A stretch of 64,000 nucleotides of DNA, taken from Phytophthora sp. 'mugwort'. Its lineage: Eukaryota; Oomycota; Peronosporomycetes; Peronosporales; Peronosporaceae. The notes below the pieces were generated by a model that worked only from the letters and a program-made list of their open reading frames with translations, ran no database searches and had not been told where the DNA came from. Below, one piece after another: positions 55,593 to 64,000 of the stretch (positions are counted from its first letter, which is position 1; each line of letters opens with the position of its first letter). A program made the translations under genes and the position numbers. The stretch covers positions 4,030,001 through 4,094,000 of the forward strand of contig JAUCEF010000018.1 of assembly GCA_033558025.1 (NCBI GenBank), read 5' to 3'.

Positions 55593-57718
55593 ATGTTGTC
55601 CCCGCCGGCGCCGAAGCTGTTGCCTTGGGGTCGGCTTGTGCTGCTCACCGAGGAGCAGAGCGGCTCTCTACCCCACCACTACGACCTGTTGCGTTCCAAG
55701 CATTGCATCGGCCGCGTCGCTAATCGCTGCGACATTTACATCCCCAAGCATTTTATTAGCGGCCTGGTACGGCCCCACTCTCCTCTCGCTGCGTTGGCTG
55801 TAACCATCTATATTAACTCTGTTATATTGCATTTCTCGTGGACAGCATTGCATAATTCGACTACGGGGTAAGGACAGCCAGGGAGAGCCCATAGTGGAGA
55901 TCGAGGATCTGAGGAAAGCCCTGGGAGCTCTTGGCTTCTATCCGACGATATAAGTTCTAACGCGCTGTATGTCTGCTGTGAAGTAGCCGCAACGGCGTCT
56001 GGGTGGATGTCGAGAAGGTTGGGGCCAGGAGGAAGTCACGTCTGAAAAACGGCTGCGTAATCCACTTCACGGCCCCCAACGCCAACGGTTCGTGGAGGAG
56101 CTGCCTATTCGTTGAATGGCCGAGGGGTTAACAGTGTTGCATGCTCTTGTATCTCACTTGCCAGATCTGCCAAAGCTTGCGTATAAACTCGATATTTTGT
56201 ACGTTTTCGCCATCTACATCTGGAAATTGGGGGTTAGATGTTTCTAACGTTTTACCACCTTGCAGACCTAGCGGGCTCACGGAACAGAATGAGGAGCTAC
56301 ACGCACGCCTGAGCGCAGACGAAATGTCAGTGGCGGACCGCACACGTAAGCGTGACTATGAGGAGTTACAGTGTACGCAAAGCCCTACGAAGGTGGCGCC
56401 ATCTCCTCCGCGTCCCCGGCCAGTAAAGAAGTTGCGCCGAGTAATAACCAACAGCCAGCAGTCGAGTCAAGAACAAGAAAGCGAGCCGGTCAGCGAGCCA
56501 GCTAGTGAACTCGGTAGTACTTCCACTACGCAACCGTCAGCGCTGGAAAGCCATTCGGAAGCTCCACCAGCGACTACGGCTGCAGGCAAGGGACGGCGTC
56601 ATCGGGACGTGCTGGCACCGGATAGCAAGCTCGCAAAGCTTCAGGAGAAGCACGACGAGCTGAAAGACTTTGTAGCTGAATATATTGTCTGTCTTCGCCA
56701 GAAATCGAAGCAACTGGTGAAGGTGCAAAAGGAGTTGGAGGCTCTGCGGAAAGAAAACACGGCTTTGAAGAAAGCCCATGAAGAAGAGTTAAAGAAAGTG
56801 ATGGATCAAGCTGCTATCGACGTTACCAAGAAGGAAGAAGAAACGAAGAAGGAAGTGGACGAGATTCTCCACAAACACAACGTTCTGAACCACATTCTCA
56901 ATAATATTTTGGTCGACCCCAAGGTGCCCCAGCAAGTGCGAACTGTGGTTGAGCTCGATGCAAAGGTATCGTATCTTCCTGTCTGTTCAAGTTGCTGCAA
57001 GTTTATTATCTGTCTCCTTAAGCAATTTGTTGCTGTCATTTTCAGATTCACGACCTAAAGCGTCAATTCAAGGCTAAGCAAGAAGAGCTGGCGCTTCAAA
57101 ACCACCAACAAGATCGAGCTCAAACGTAAGTTGTTTATACTGTACTGAAAACACAGCTGTATTCGTGGATCTAACACTTCATATCCACGTAATGTTAGAA
57201 CTCCACCTCCCAAGAAGCAGCTCGTTGAGACTGAAATGATGACTGAGTTAGGTCGCCAACTTCGGCTTATTCAAGAAGAGAAGGCTCAGATGCAGCGACA
57301 AATGAACGAGCGAACTGATAAGATTGCCGATATCATGATATTAGGCCGCTCCAATCTATCGGGATCAAGTCAGTCGCAAGACTCAATCGACGCTGGGCAG
57401 CTACGCAGCGATCGCCGTAGTTCGCAGTTGTCGGTGGCCTCTAATGAGCACTCCGAGCCATCACCAGGCGATCTTTCGCTAACGGTTGATGCAGTTGACG
57501 AAGAGACCAAGAGCGGCGATATGTCGCAAGGGTTGCCGCCGTCGTTTACCATTTTCGGCGCGAGCGTGACGGCTGACACCAGCAGTAGCGACACGAGACC
57601 TAGCACTTTGTCTCGGCCGCAGATGTATCGAGCGCTAGCGGCTAAGAGGGCTGAGGACCAAGAAAGCAAAGAGCAACACGGTGATGTCGAAGATGAGGAG
57701 ACCAAGCGCAGCAACTGA
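55593..57718 (+). CDS. FHA-domain coiled-coil protein, six exons
   Basis: Exons: 55,593-55,766; 55,846-55,913; 55,987 to 56,091 (or 56,124); 56,266-56,965; 57,046-57,125; 57,199-57,718, giving about 548-559 residues. The FHA fold (about residues 20-115) is assembled across exons 1-3: GRVANRCDIYI, SGL|HCIIRLRGK, IEDL|SRNGVWV and LKNGCVIHF, i.e. the phosphothreonine-binding G-R, S-x-x-H and S-x-N-G motifs. A Ser/Pro/Glu-rich linker, a coiled coil (about 234-331: SKLAKLQEKHDELKDFVAEY...) and a second short coil in the last exon follow. FHA domains bind phosphothreonine in DNA-damage and cell-cycle signalling; the exact role here is unknown. Intron 2 (55,914-55,986) starts GA, not GT. The donor of intron 3 is ambiguous: GTGGAG at 56,092 keeps the frame, while FVEWPR|PSGL at 56,124 reads better but lacks GT. 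Confidence 0.8.
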
Positions 57719-57801
57719 GTGAGTGAATTACTTCATAAATAGTAAGTTCCAATGTAGATATTGTGACTCTATAACGTCCAGCAGTCGCGACAAACGTTCT
57801 C

Positions 57802-59682
57802 ATGTATGTGGCGAGGCACCCAAAGGCAGCTGTATCACGTGGCAAGGTGTCGCTGGCCAAGGCTCAGCAACACACGAGAATAAAGCCACCTCGAGACAGG
57901 GTTTTCGAGTTGGACACTTATCTCGACAGAAGGGACTTCATTGGTGCTCTCACACTACTGCGGGTGTTAAGGCGACAGGATTGCGATCATGAAGTGGTTC
58001 CTACGAAGAAAAGTGCAGTAGAATTCGATGATCTCCGCTCATGGCGCTTGAATACGTGGTGGGTAGCATATTGTCATTTCCACACCGGAAACTTTGGTGA
58101 GGCCTTGTGTCATTTCGAGCAGTTGATAGATGCAGCATCAAGTGGCGACTCGGCTGCAACAGACCTAAAACGTTGGTCACTCAGTCGCGCTTGCTGCCTG
58201 TTCTACCTGCAAAAGTTCGAGGACGCTGAACATGCAGCTCTGAGTACATCTCGAAGCGTTTTGTGCAACCGGCTTCTTTTCCTTCTTGCGCATCGACGAC
58301 AACACAGCGAGCACGTCTTGCTCGATCGATACGATCAACTTTCCCGCAATTCCGTCCAGGATCAGCTAACGCTAGCAGCAACGAGCTTCGCGCAGAACAA
58401 TTTCCAGGAAGCTGCCGAGATTTACAAACGGTGTATCTCGGAATCAAGCAAGGGAAGTCCAGAGGGCGGCTCCGCCCTGCATGTGTATCTAGCGCTGTGT
58501 TACTTCCGACTGGGCTATGACGATGTCGCGCTCGAGCTGCTGGAGGTGTACCTGGTCGGACACCCGGACAGCTTCTTCGCGACCAATTTGAAAGCGAGCT
58601 GCAACTTTCGATTATACAGCGCGCGGGAGGCTAAGTCTATACTTGACAACTATGTACGAAGATTCCCTCACCACCCGTGCACGCAACGAGCTCTCGACTC
58701 ACCGACGTCGACACATTCGGAATCAGCAATGACTGACGTGATGCAGCACAATTTGGCCATCTTCCGTGTGTCGGATCGTGAGGCGAATGGCATTGAGAAG
58801 CAGGGTGCAGCGGCTGAAAGGATTTTGAGTCCATTAGTGGGTCATCTCGACGAGGCACAGCTGAACCTCGCTCTGCTTCATCTTAAACGCTGTGAATATC
58901 ACAAAGCGTTCGCTTTAGTCGAGGACCTGGAGCCGCAGAGCACGACTGAGCGCGTGATTAAAGCGGTGCTGCATGCAGCTATTGGCGAGCAAACACGCTC
59001 CAAAGAGCACGTTTTTCTCGCCGAAAAATACTTTCATGCTGCCGGCTCATCTCCTGACGACTGCGACACGATTCCTGGCCGCCAGTGCATGGCGTCGTAT
59101 TTCATACTGCGAAAGGAGTTTAGTGATGCTAACGTGTACTTAAGCTCCATTGCGGCGTATTTGAGTGCTGACGACGCCTTCAATTACAACTACGGCGTCT
59201 CTCTGGTCGTCACAGGCGCATATCTCGAAGCTGAAGAGGTGCTACGACGAGTTCAAAGCCCCAGGCTGCGGTCACAATTCGTGCACTGCGGATGGCTTTC
59301 GCGTTGCTATATCCACAATGGCCGTGCAGCTCAAGCGTGGGAAGTTTATCTTAAGATGGAGAACTCGGAGACAGCGTTTGCGCTGTTAAAACAAATCGCC
59401 AACGACTGCTACAAAGCCCACGAGTTTTTCTACGCTGCCAAGGCCTTCGACGTGCTGGAACGACTAGATCCCGACCCAGAGTGCTGGGAAGGCAAACGTG
59501 GAGCTTGTCTGGGATTCTTCCGCCAAGTTGCTACCGGTCAGGATTCTATTGGCGGGGAAGTTCTTGCGCATCGATGCGAGGAAGCTCTCAAACTGCTGGG
59601 CAACTCGAAGAATGTGCTGGAAGCGACCAAGCTCGTGGCTGTTATTAGGAAGTGGATATCCTCTTTCCTATCTGTTGGTTAA
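57802..59682 (+). CDS. IFT56: Intraflagellar transport protein 56 (TTC26/DYF-13 homologue)
   Basis: A single-exon frame of 626 residues from ATG 57,802, 84 bp after the FHA gene. It is a chain of tetratricopeptide helices: DRRDFIGALTLLRVL near residue 44, WWVAYCHFHTGNFGEALCHF (about 85), LYLQKFEDAEHAAL-type repeats, VYLALCYFRLGYDDVALELL (about 230), FNYNYGVSLVVTGAYLEAEEVL (about 455), and the strongly conserved C-terminal block (ANDCYKAHEFFYAAKAFDVL, then DPECWEGKRGACLGFF). The closing block is the signature of IFT56/TTC26, an IFT-B subunit needed to carry motility proteins into cilia and flagella. Slightly longer than animal homologues (about 550 residues). It acts in the axoneme of flagellate zoospores. 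No breaks. Confidence 0.93.
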   Translation: MYVARHPKAAVSRGKVSLAKAQQHTRIKPPRDRVFELDTYLDRRDFIGALTLLRVLRRQDCDHEVVPTKKSAVEFDDLRSWRLNTWWVAYCHFHTGNFGEALCHFEQLIDAASSGDSAATDLKRWSLSRACCLFYLQKFEDAEHAALSTSRSVLCNRLLFLLAHRRQHSEHVLLDRYDQLSRNSVQDQLTLAATSFAQNNFQEAAEIYKRCISESSKGSPEGGSALHVYLALCYFRLGYDDVALELLEVYLVGHPDSFFATNLKASCNFRLYSAREAKSILDNYVRRFPHHPCTQRALDSPTSTHSESAMTDVMQHNLAIFRVSDREANGIEKQGAAAERILSPLVGHLDEAQLNLALLHLKRCEYHKAFALVEDLEPQSTTERVIKAVLHAAIGEQTRSKEHVFLAEKYFHAAGSSPDDCDTIPGRQCMASYFILRKEFSDANVYLSSIAAYLSADDAFNYNYGVSLVVTGAYLEAEEVLRRVQSPRLRSQFVHCGWLSRCYIHNGRAAQAWEVYLKMENSETAFALLKQIANDCYKAHEFFYAAKAFDVLERLDPDPECWEGKRGACLGFFRQVATGQDSIGGEVLAHRCEEALKLLGNSKNVLEATKLVAVIRKWISSFLSVG

Positions 59683-59752
59683 CAGCGAAGTAAGAACGCA
59701 CCATTAAGTACTTTGCATTATTCATTTCACTCGCTTTCCACTACACCCCGCG

Positions 59753-60013
59753 CTACATCGACACAGTAGTTTTACTCTTGGCTGTCGTCTTGGCAACCCG
59801 CGGTGTATTGGTCGGCATGCGGTCGACTAACAGTATGGCAGTCGCTCGCGAAGTCGACTCACCAGCATACGCGCTGACGCTCGAATCATCCTTTGGCGTA
59901 TAGGTGCTGTATCTCGTCGAAGACCCATGTAAGTAGCTCGGCACCCAGTGCATCGCTGCGTCCGCCAAGTTGAGTATGCGCGACACTACTGCCAGATAGA
60001 GAACTCCCGCCAT
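59753..60013 (-). CDS. Small unknown protein (86 residues)
   Basis: ATG 60,013 to stop 59,753-59,755 on the minus strand, in the 560-bp gap between IFT56 and the membrane protein gene. It starts MAGVLYLAVVSRILNLADAA, a short hydrophobic N-terminus that could be a targeting or membrane segment, then a Ser/Thr-rich tail ending in lysines. No family recognised. Being the only long frame in a gene-dense stretch, and oriented tail-to-tail with IFT56, it is plausible but may be chance. Confidence 0.4.
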   Translation of the reverse strand: MAGVLYLAVVSRILNLADAAMHWVPSYLHGSSTRYSTYTPKDDSSVSAYAGESTSRATAILLVDRMPTNTPRVAKTTAKSKTTVSM

Positions 60014-60244
60014 TGTGTCGAAACGCTTGACTCCTGCTCGGCAAATTGTACAATGATAACCTCCTTTGCCTGTCCGCACGAAGTTAGACGCTTGATGCTG
60101 CCAGCATTTTCCACCTCTTTGGAAGATTTGCTCGCATTATCAGCGGGTCGATGGCAACTTCAACATTTCCTCCAATCATAGACTATTTCCTTAGGCAAAA
60201 GACGACGTTTGTCCAATCACAGAGCATTGTTTAGCAAGGGAACA

Positions 60245-61204
60245 ATGCCCTTGAACCGCGAAGAATGGGAGACGCTGGTGGTGGCAGCGGAACTGGTGGC
60301 GACGCTATGCACGTCGTTCTGGCTGGCGACGCGGCGCTTTGGACGTGTGGACGGCCTCCCTCTCTCGAGCGAACCTGCTGCTTTGCTGCAGCCTCGCAAT
60401 TGTTGGTCCTTGCGAGCGTTACTGGCCTTCAGAGCAGGCGCCGCGACCTTGTTCGTACTGGTCCAAACATGGGATGTATATCGGTCTCGGGGCCGCTGTC
60501 TGGCTTTCTACACGTCGTGGAACTTCGTGTTACAAGGTGCGTACTTCATCGGGGCTGCGCGGCGTACCAGACACCTGTTGCAGCGTCGATTGGACGAGTC
60601 AACCGCGAGCTACACGGCGCTGATAGGCGGAGATAATGATGGAACTAGCAGCCCCTTAGCTCGACGAAGGAGGGTGATCAGGGACAGCGGCCTGCATTGG
60701 ATCGATCTAGAGCTGCTACTTGACGTTTGCTTAGCTTCCTCGCTGCTCATCTGCGTCGTGGTGTGGACGGTCTTGTACCCGTATGCAGTCAAAATCGGCC
60801 ATCCCGAGAGTATCCTGAATGGAGTGAGCTACTGCCAACATGGAGTCAATGTGCTGCTGCTGCAGATTGACTTTTTCGCTACGAGGCACTTGGTATCGAG
60901 AGATGCTTTGCCGCTGATAATGGGCTGGCCGTCGATGTATGCGGTTTTTGCTTGGATTGTGCATGGCACCGTGGCGAAGGGCTTTTGGCCTTATCCGTTC
61001 CTTGACTTGGACACGCCGTGGGCCCCATTTTGGTACGGAGGACTACTGGCTGCACATATACTGACATTAATGCTGGTAATGTTACTATCGAAAGTCAAGC
61101 ACAAGGAGCAGAGGACAGTGACATTCGCGGACGAAGTCGACGCTCAACCGGCCGACACTAGACTCGACGTTGCTGCCACAAAACAACTGGCGCAAGGCTA
61201 CTAA
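60245..61204 (+). CDS. Multi-pass membrane protein (rolling stone/FAR-17a-like)
   Basis: ATG 60,245 (AACAATGCC context; the only ATG near the open start) to TAA 61,202-61,204, 319 residues, no intron. Hydrophobic segments at about 6-25, 55-78, 90-112, 160-187, 200-220, 225-245 and 260-285, i.e. six or seven membrane helices, with a cytosolic loop (about 112-155, charged) and a charged tail. Polar residues buried in helices (W-N-F-V-L-Q-G-A-Y-F near 95-105; H near 203; D-F-F-A-T-R-H near 213) recall rolling stone-like and FAR-17a/AIG1-type proteins. Those are membrane proteins of uncertain or lipid-hydrolase function. Family call is tentative; membrane topology is well supported. Confidence 0.75.
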   Translation: MPLNREEWETLVVAAELVATLCTSFWLATRRFGRVDGLPLSSEPAALLQPRNCWSLRALLAFRAGAATLFVLVQTWDVYRSRGRCLAFYTSWNFVLQGAYFIGAARRTRHLLQRRLDESTASYTALIGGDNDGTSSPLARRRRVIRDSGLHWIDLELLLDVCLASSLLICVVVWTVLYPYAVKIGHPESILNGVSYCQHGVNVLLLQIDFFATRHLVSRDALPLIMGWPSMYAVFAWIVHGTVAKGFWPYPFLDLDTPWAPFWYGGLLAAHILTLMLVMLLSKVKHKEQRTVTFADEVDAQPADTRLDVAATKQLAQGY

Positions 61205-61269
61205 GAATAATTTACAGTTCAGCTGCACTACGAAAAAATGCCATCACAAAATTCGCGACAGCAGCAGTA

Positions 61270-62995
61270 TCAAGACACGATCTTGACTTCGATCAGCTCA
61301 CCACCTTCTAGGTCGTAATCCTGGCGAAAAAGCAAGTTGTGAGTGAGCCAAGAAGTACTGTAATTGCAGTAGTATACAAGCTTCTACCACTACCTTAAAG
61401 GTTTGCGAGGCCACCATTTTCTCCCCGTCAATCATGAGCGATACACTGGACGCTTCGCATTCTTTCGCCTTTGCGATAGTGACGAGCAAAACTTCAATCT
61501 TGGCGGTCTACAAGGCAAATGCATCTCATTAGTCGTCACTTGTTCAGGAAAATCTACGGATCACAAGCAAACAGTCGCAACAAACGTACAGGAACAACTT
61601 CGTGTGTCTCGGGATCACCTTCCGCGAATCGGAGCTGCAAGTCAATGGTCTGAGGCTTCGACTGTGGGGTCACGTCGTTGTTGACTCTTACCGAAATCTC
61701 ATCATGGTCGATCAGGCCGTAAAAGTAGAGGTTTTCACTTAACCGAAGCTCCTGGCCTTGTATGCTCATAATGACATCGTCTGGATTAGCGATGTCATGC
61801 CGTTTGCAGTAACTTGCATGAAGTTTTGCCACTGTCGCAGTCTGTGGGAACCACATGCGTTAGTATATAACTGCATGTCCCATCAATTGGCCCAAACGTA
61901 CCGAATCAATCTTGAAAACTTCCGACCGCTTGCCAAATACCACTAATCGCAAGCGCAGATATGTCTTCTTGTTGGCCTCATTCTGCTTCGAAAAGTCCAC
62001 CTTGGCTTCAATGATGTCGCCCGTATCCAAGTCTTCTCCCGCCGGAGTTCTCGTCAGTGCTAGCACCTCTCCATCCAGCGTCATTTTTACCGCCGAGCGT
62101 GGCAATCCATGCAATTCGCAAAAACTCGTGTAAAGCTGGTCAAAAGTCTCTTTCTGTAAATACAAAAGCCGGTCAAATTCCATGCAAACAGAAAGCAGGA
62201 ACAATTCGACAATGTTTACCTTGTGAATGCCAATCTCATCAATTGCACCACCGTTGGAACGAATGTGCAGAGTGATCCGCGGTCCTTTGTCCGCAACTGG
62301 CTGTCGCGGTGGGGGTGCCACGGGTTCAACTAAAGCAGCGACGTCACTCGCATCATCGGAATCGGAGTCCAGTGAGATCACCTCCATATTGTTCACGGTC
62401 GTCTGTCTCTTCGTAGTGGACACCTTGTTCAAAATGGCTCGCGTTTGGTTCAGCACTTTGTCCTTCTCCAGCTTCTGGCGGATCTCCAGCTCCATCCGCA
62501 GTTTCCGTAAACGTTCCGCTTCGCGCTCATTCGGCGTGTATAGGTCGTCTTCATCACTGTCGCCCAAAAGTTTCCTCCCTGTAGCAGCAGCAGCAATATT
62601 GTCAATATCCCTCTCTCATGCAACATAATCATTCTCTGTCCCTATGAATCACCTGCTTTCGACAGACTTTTGCCGTTCTTCGCTTTTGTGGCTTTGCCGG
62701 GCGACGCGCTTTGTCGCCGTCTCTTGGTGGGTATCTCAAGAATTGTGAAGTCATCGAAGTCCTCATCATCTCCGCCTTCGTCCGATGAGGACGAGAGCGA
62801 CACTGCACCAGAGACAACAATGAACAAAGCATTAGGTTCGAATAGATATTGTGTAGCTTGTAGACGGCCGTGAGAGACGATCAGGATGTCAATTGATAGA
62901 TAATTGACTGCAGCGTGTGACATACCCATCATCTGGCGCTTCTTGTTGTGTTCCAATGCGCTGTAGAGCTTCACCTCCTCCTCGTCCGAGCTCAT
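61270..62995 (-). CDS. Rad60/NFATC2IP-like protein with three ubiquitin-like domains
   Basis: Seven exons on the minus strand: 62,995-62,926; 62,802-62,653; 62,578-62,220; 62,153-61,902; 61,841-61,590; 61,507-61,394; 61,320-61,270. All six introns are GT-AG and phases agree; the product is 415 residues. The start MSSDEEEVK is chosen because the frame further upstream has no ATG. N-terminal part is acidic/Ser-rich with KRRRQ and a coil (NEREAERLRKLRMELEIRQK); ISLDSDSDD is a likely SUMO-interacting motif. Then three ubiquitin-like (Rad60-SLD-type) domains at about 171-247 (RITLHIRS...DTGDIIEAKV), 257-330 (YLRLRLVVFG...DHDEISVRV) and 342-415 (IDLQLRFAEG...GGELIEVKI). Such proteins tie SUMO signalling to DNA repair. 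It ends 66 bp from the membrane protein gene stop (tail-to-tail). Confidence 0.85.
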
Positions 62996-63160
62996 GTTGG
63001 TGGTAAAATGCCTACTCTTCTTTGTATGGGCAGATGGTGTGGTACAATGTCCCCCTTTGCTTCTAATCAATTTCAGCCAATCGTACTGCGACAAATTGAC
63101 TGGGGCAGAGCATTTGAGCTCTTCGAAACGTCATTGAGCATCAAGACTGAAACTGTAGTC
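62996..63160. promoter_or_regulatory. Bidirectional promoter region
   Basis: 165 bp separates the divergent start codons of the Rad60-like gene (62,995, minus) and the nucleolin-like gene (63,161, plus), so both promoters must lie here or overlap the genes. No TATA box is obvious. A TTTCAGCCAATCGTACTG stretch at about 63,071-63,088 could be an initiator/FPR-like element of the plus gene, as in oomycete promoters; this is tentative. Confidence 0.5.
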
Positions 63161-64000
63161 ATGTCGCCTTCCTTATTCAAGAACAAAAAGCGCAGCCGCG
63201 ATACCGACACCGAGAAGGAGCTCGCAGTCCCCGATGTGTCGTCTTCGGCCGATGATAGCAGCAACGAGGACGAAAACGACAGCGAGGACGACGAAGTGGA
63301 GAACGCCATGTTCCGTCCTGCCCCCAAGCGAACGGAACCTGAAGAGGCCGAGGCCGAATCCGATCTAGAACAGGATAAAATGGAAGCTAACGAGGAGGTA
63401 GAACCGTCGTCTGAAGAGGAGGAGGATGCAATTCCCATAAAGCAGGAAAAACAGAAGAAGGAGAAGAAGAAAATGGAGCAGCCGCCGCAGGAGGAGGATG
63501 AAGAGTTGAAAGAGGAGATCGACCGCAAGACGGAGGCCACGGTCTATGTGGAGGGTATCCCGTACAAAGCCAATGAAGGAGACTTGGTGACACACTTCTC
63601 GTCTTGTGGTACGGTACGTGAGGTGCGCATGCCCCGTTACCAGGACTCGGGCAAGCCTCGCGGTTACGCCCACGTGGTCTTTGACGATGAGGATGCGCTC
63701 AAGAAAGCGCTTAAGCTCGACGGCAAGTACATGTTCAATCGTTATCTATCAATCCGGAGAGCTGAGGCGCCGCGGGCTGTGGAAATGGCACTGAAGGAGA
63801 AGAACCAGAACGCTACGAAGAAGGCCGTCAAGGGATGTCGTACGGTCTACATCAAGCAGTTGCCTTATGAAGTGGAAGAAGACACCATCCGTGAAGCATT
63901 GATGTCGTGCGGTACTATTACCAGTGTGCGATTGCCTATCTGGAACCACACGAAGAAGCTCAAGGGCTTTGGATACGTCGAGTTTTCGAGCGAGGACGAA
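63161..64000 (+). CDS. Nucleolin-like RNA-binding protein, two RRMs (partial)
   Basis: ATG 63,161; open for 280 codons to the right edge, so the C-terminus is missing. Residues 1-125 are acidic and lysine-rich in alternating blocks (SSADDSSNEDENDSEDD; KQEKQKKEKKK) as in nucleolin and Nop/Nsr1 proteins. RRM1 spans 126-200 with RNP2 VYVEGI and RNP1 KPRGYAHVVF. RRM2 starts at 227 with RNP2 VYIKQL and RNP1 KGFGYVEF. Role inferred: nucleolar RNA binding in pre-rRNA processing or ribosome assembly. Alternatives are other two-RRM nucleolar proteins. A third domain may follow outside the window. Confidence 0.88.
   Translation, partial: MSPSLFKNKKRSRDTDTEKELAVPDVSSSADDSSNEDENDSEDDEVENAMFRPAPKRTEPEEAEAESDLEQDKMEANEEVEPSSEEEEDAIPIKQEKQKKEKKKMEQPPQEEDEELKEEIDRKTEATVYVEGIPYKANEGDLVTHFSSCGTVREVRMPRYQDSGKPRGYAHVVFDDEDALKKALKLDGKYMFNRYLSIRRAEAPRAVEMALKEKNQNATKKAVKGCRTVYIKQLPYEVEEDTIREALMSCGTITSVRLPIWNHTKKLKGFGYVEFSSEDE

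Noticed and set aside
59498..59707. Alternative frames inside IFT56
   Set aside because: Overlap an intact, well-conserved 626-residue frame.
61554..61856. Separate small gene on the minus strand
   Set aside because: It is exon 5 of the Rad60-like gene read through its flanking introns.
1..64000. CRISPR arrays, bacterial operons, rRNA genes, RXLR or Crinkler effector genes
   Set aside because: No spaced identical repeats, no rRNA-like sequence, and no signal peptide followed by RXLR or LFLAK-type motif was seen on reading the frames.

Overview
The window looks like nuclear DNA of an oomycete, most likely Phytophthora or a close relative. Three lines of evidence support this: (1) introns of about 60-80 bp with GTAAGT-like donors and CTAAC or CTAAT branch sites; (2) an intraflagellar-transport gene, so an organism with a flagellate stage; (3) a dense mix of Copia, Gypsy, hAT, MULE, mariner/pogo-like DDE, piggyBac and Merlin-type remnants of the kind that fills oomycete repeat-rich regions. 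The genus is inference. All calls come from reading the sequence and translations; no database was searched.

The window has two compartments. Bases 1 to about 54,780 are a transposon graveyard. From the left it holds: the 5' LTR and first internal bases of a minus-strand Gypsy element that leaves the window (1-1,189); a tyrosine-recombinase (Crypton-like) fragment (1,265-1,690); a decayed Copia element (about 4.3-10.1 kb) with its own insertion; a minus-strand hAT relic (12.05-13.7 kb); a MULE N-terminal part (13.8-14.6 kb); a mariner/pogo-like DDE relic (14.8-16.1 kb); an unusual spliced 50-residue reading frame (17.5-17.7 kb); a minus-strand piggyBac gene (19.4-22.5 kb); a tRNA-derived SINE (23.0-23.35 kb); a small element with inverted ends (23.8-24.5 kb); a nearly full-length Copia element with both LTRs (24.65-29.45 kb); a Gypsy half-element (29.45-33.2 kb) whose LTR is an inverted, near-identical partner of the one at 311-1,189; a long Gypsy element (about 36.8-46.5 kb) that seems to carry an antisense gene between pol and its 3' LTR; a chromodomain-type Gypsy element on the minus strand (47.8-53.7 kb); and a spliced Merlin-type transposase (53.7-54.75 kb).

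Bases 55,590-64,000 are compact, gene-dense, host-like DNA: an FHA-domain coiled-coil protein (+), an IFT56/TTC26 intraflagellar transport protein (+), a small unknown frame (-), a multi-pass membrane protein (+), a seven-exon Rad60/NFATC2IP-like protein with three ubiquitin-like domains (-), and a nucleolin-like two-RRM protein (+) that runs off the right edge. The last two are transcribed divergently from a 165-bp shared promoter. Spacing between these genes is 40-230 bp, against many kilobases of repeats to the left.

The element proteins are mostly broken by frameshifts and stops, and no transposon in the window looks autonomous. The most unusual items are the apparent antisense gene of the long Gypsy element, an intron with a GA donor in the FHA gene, tRNA-like modules inside the Copia LTRs, and a VGN-x-VPH peptide repeat array inside the minus-strand Gypsy polyprotein.
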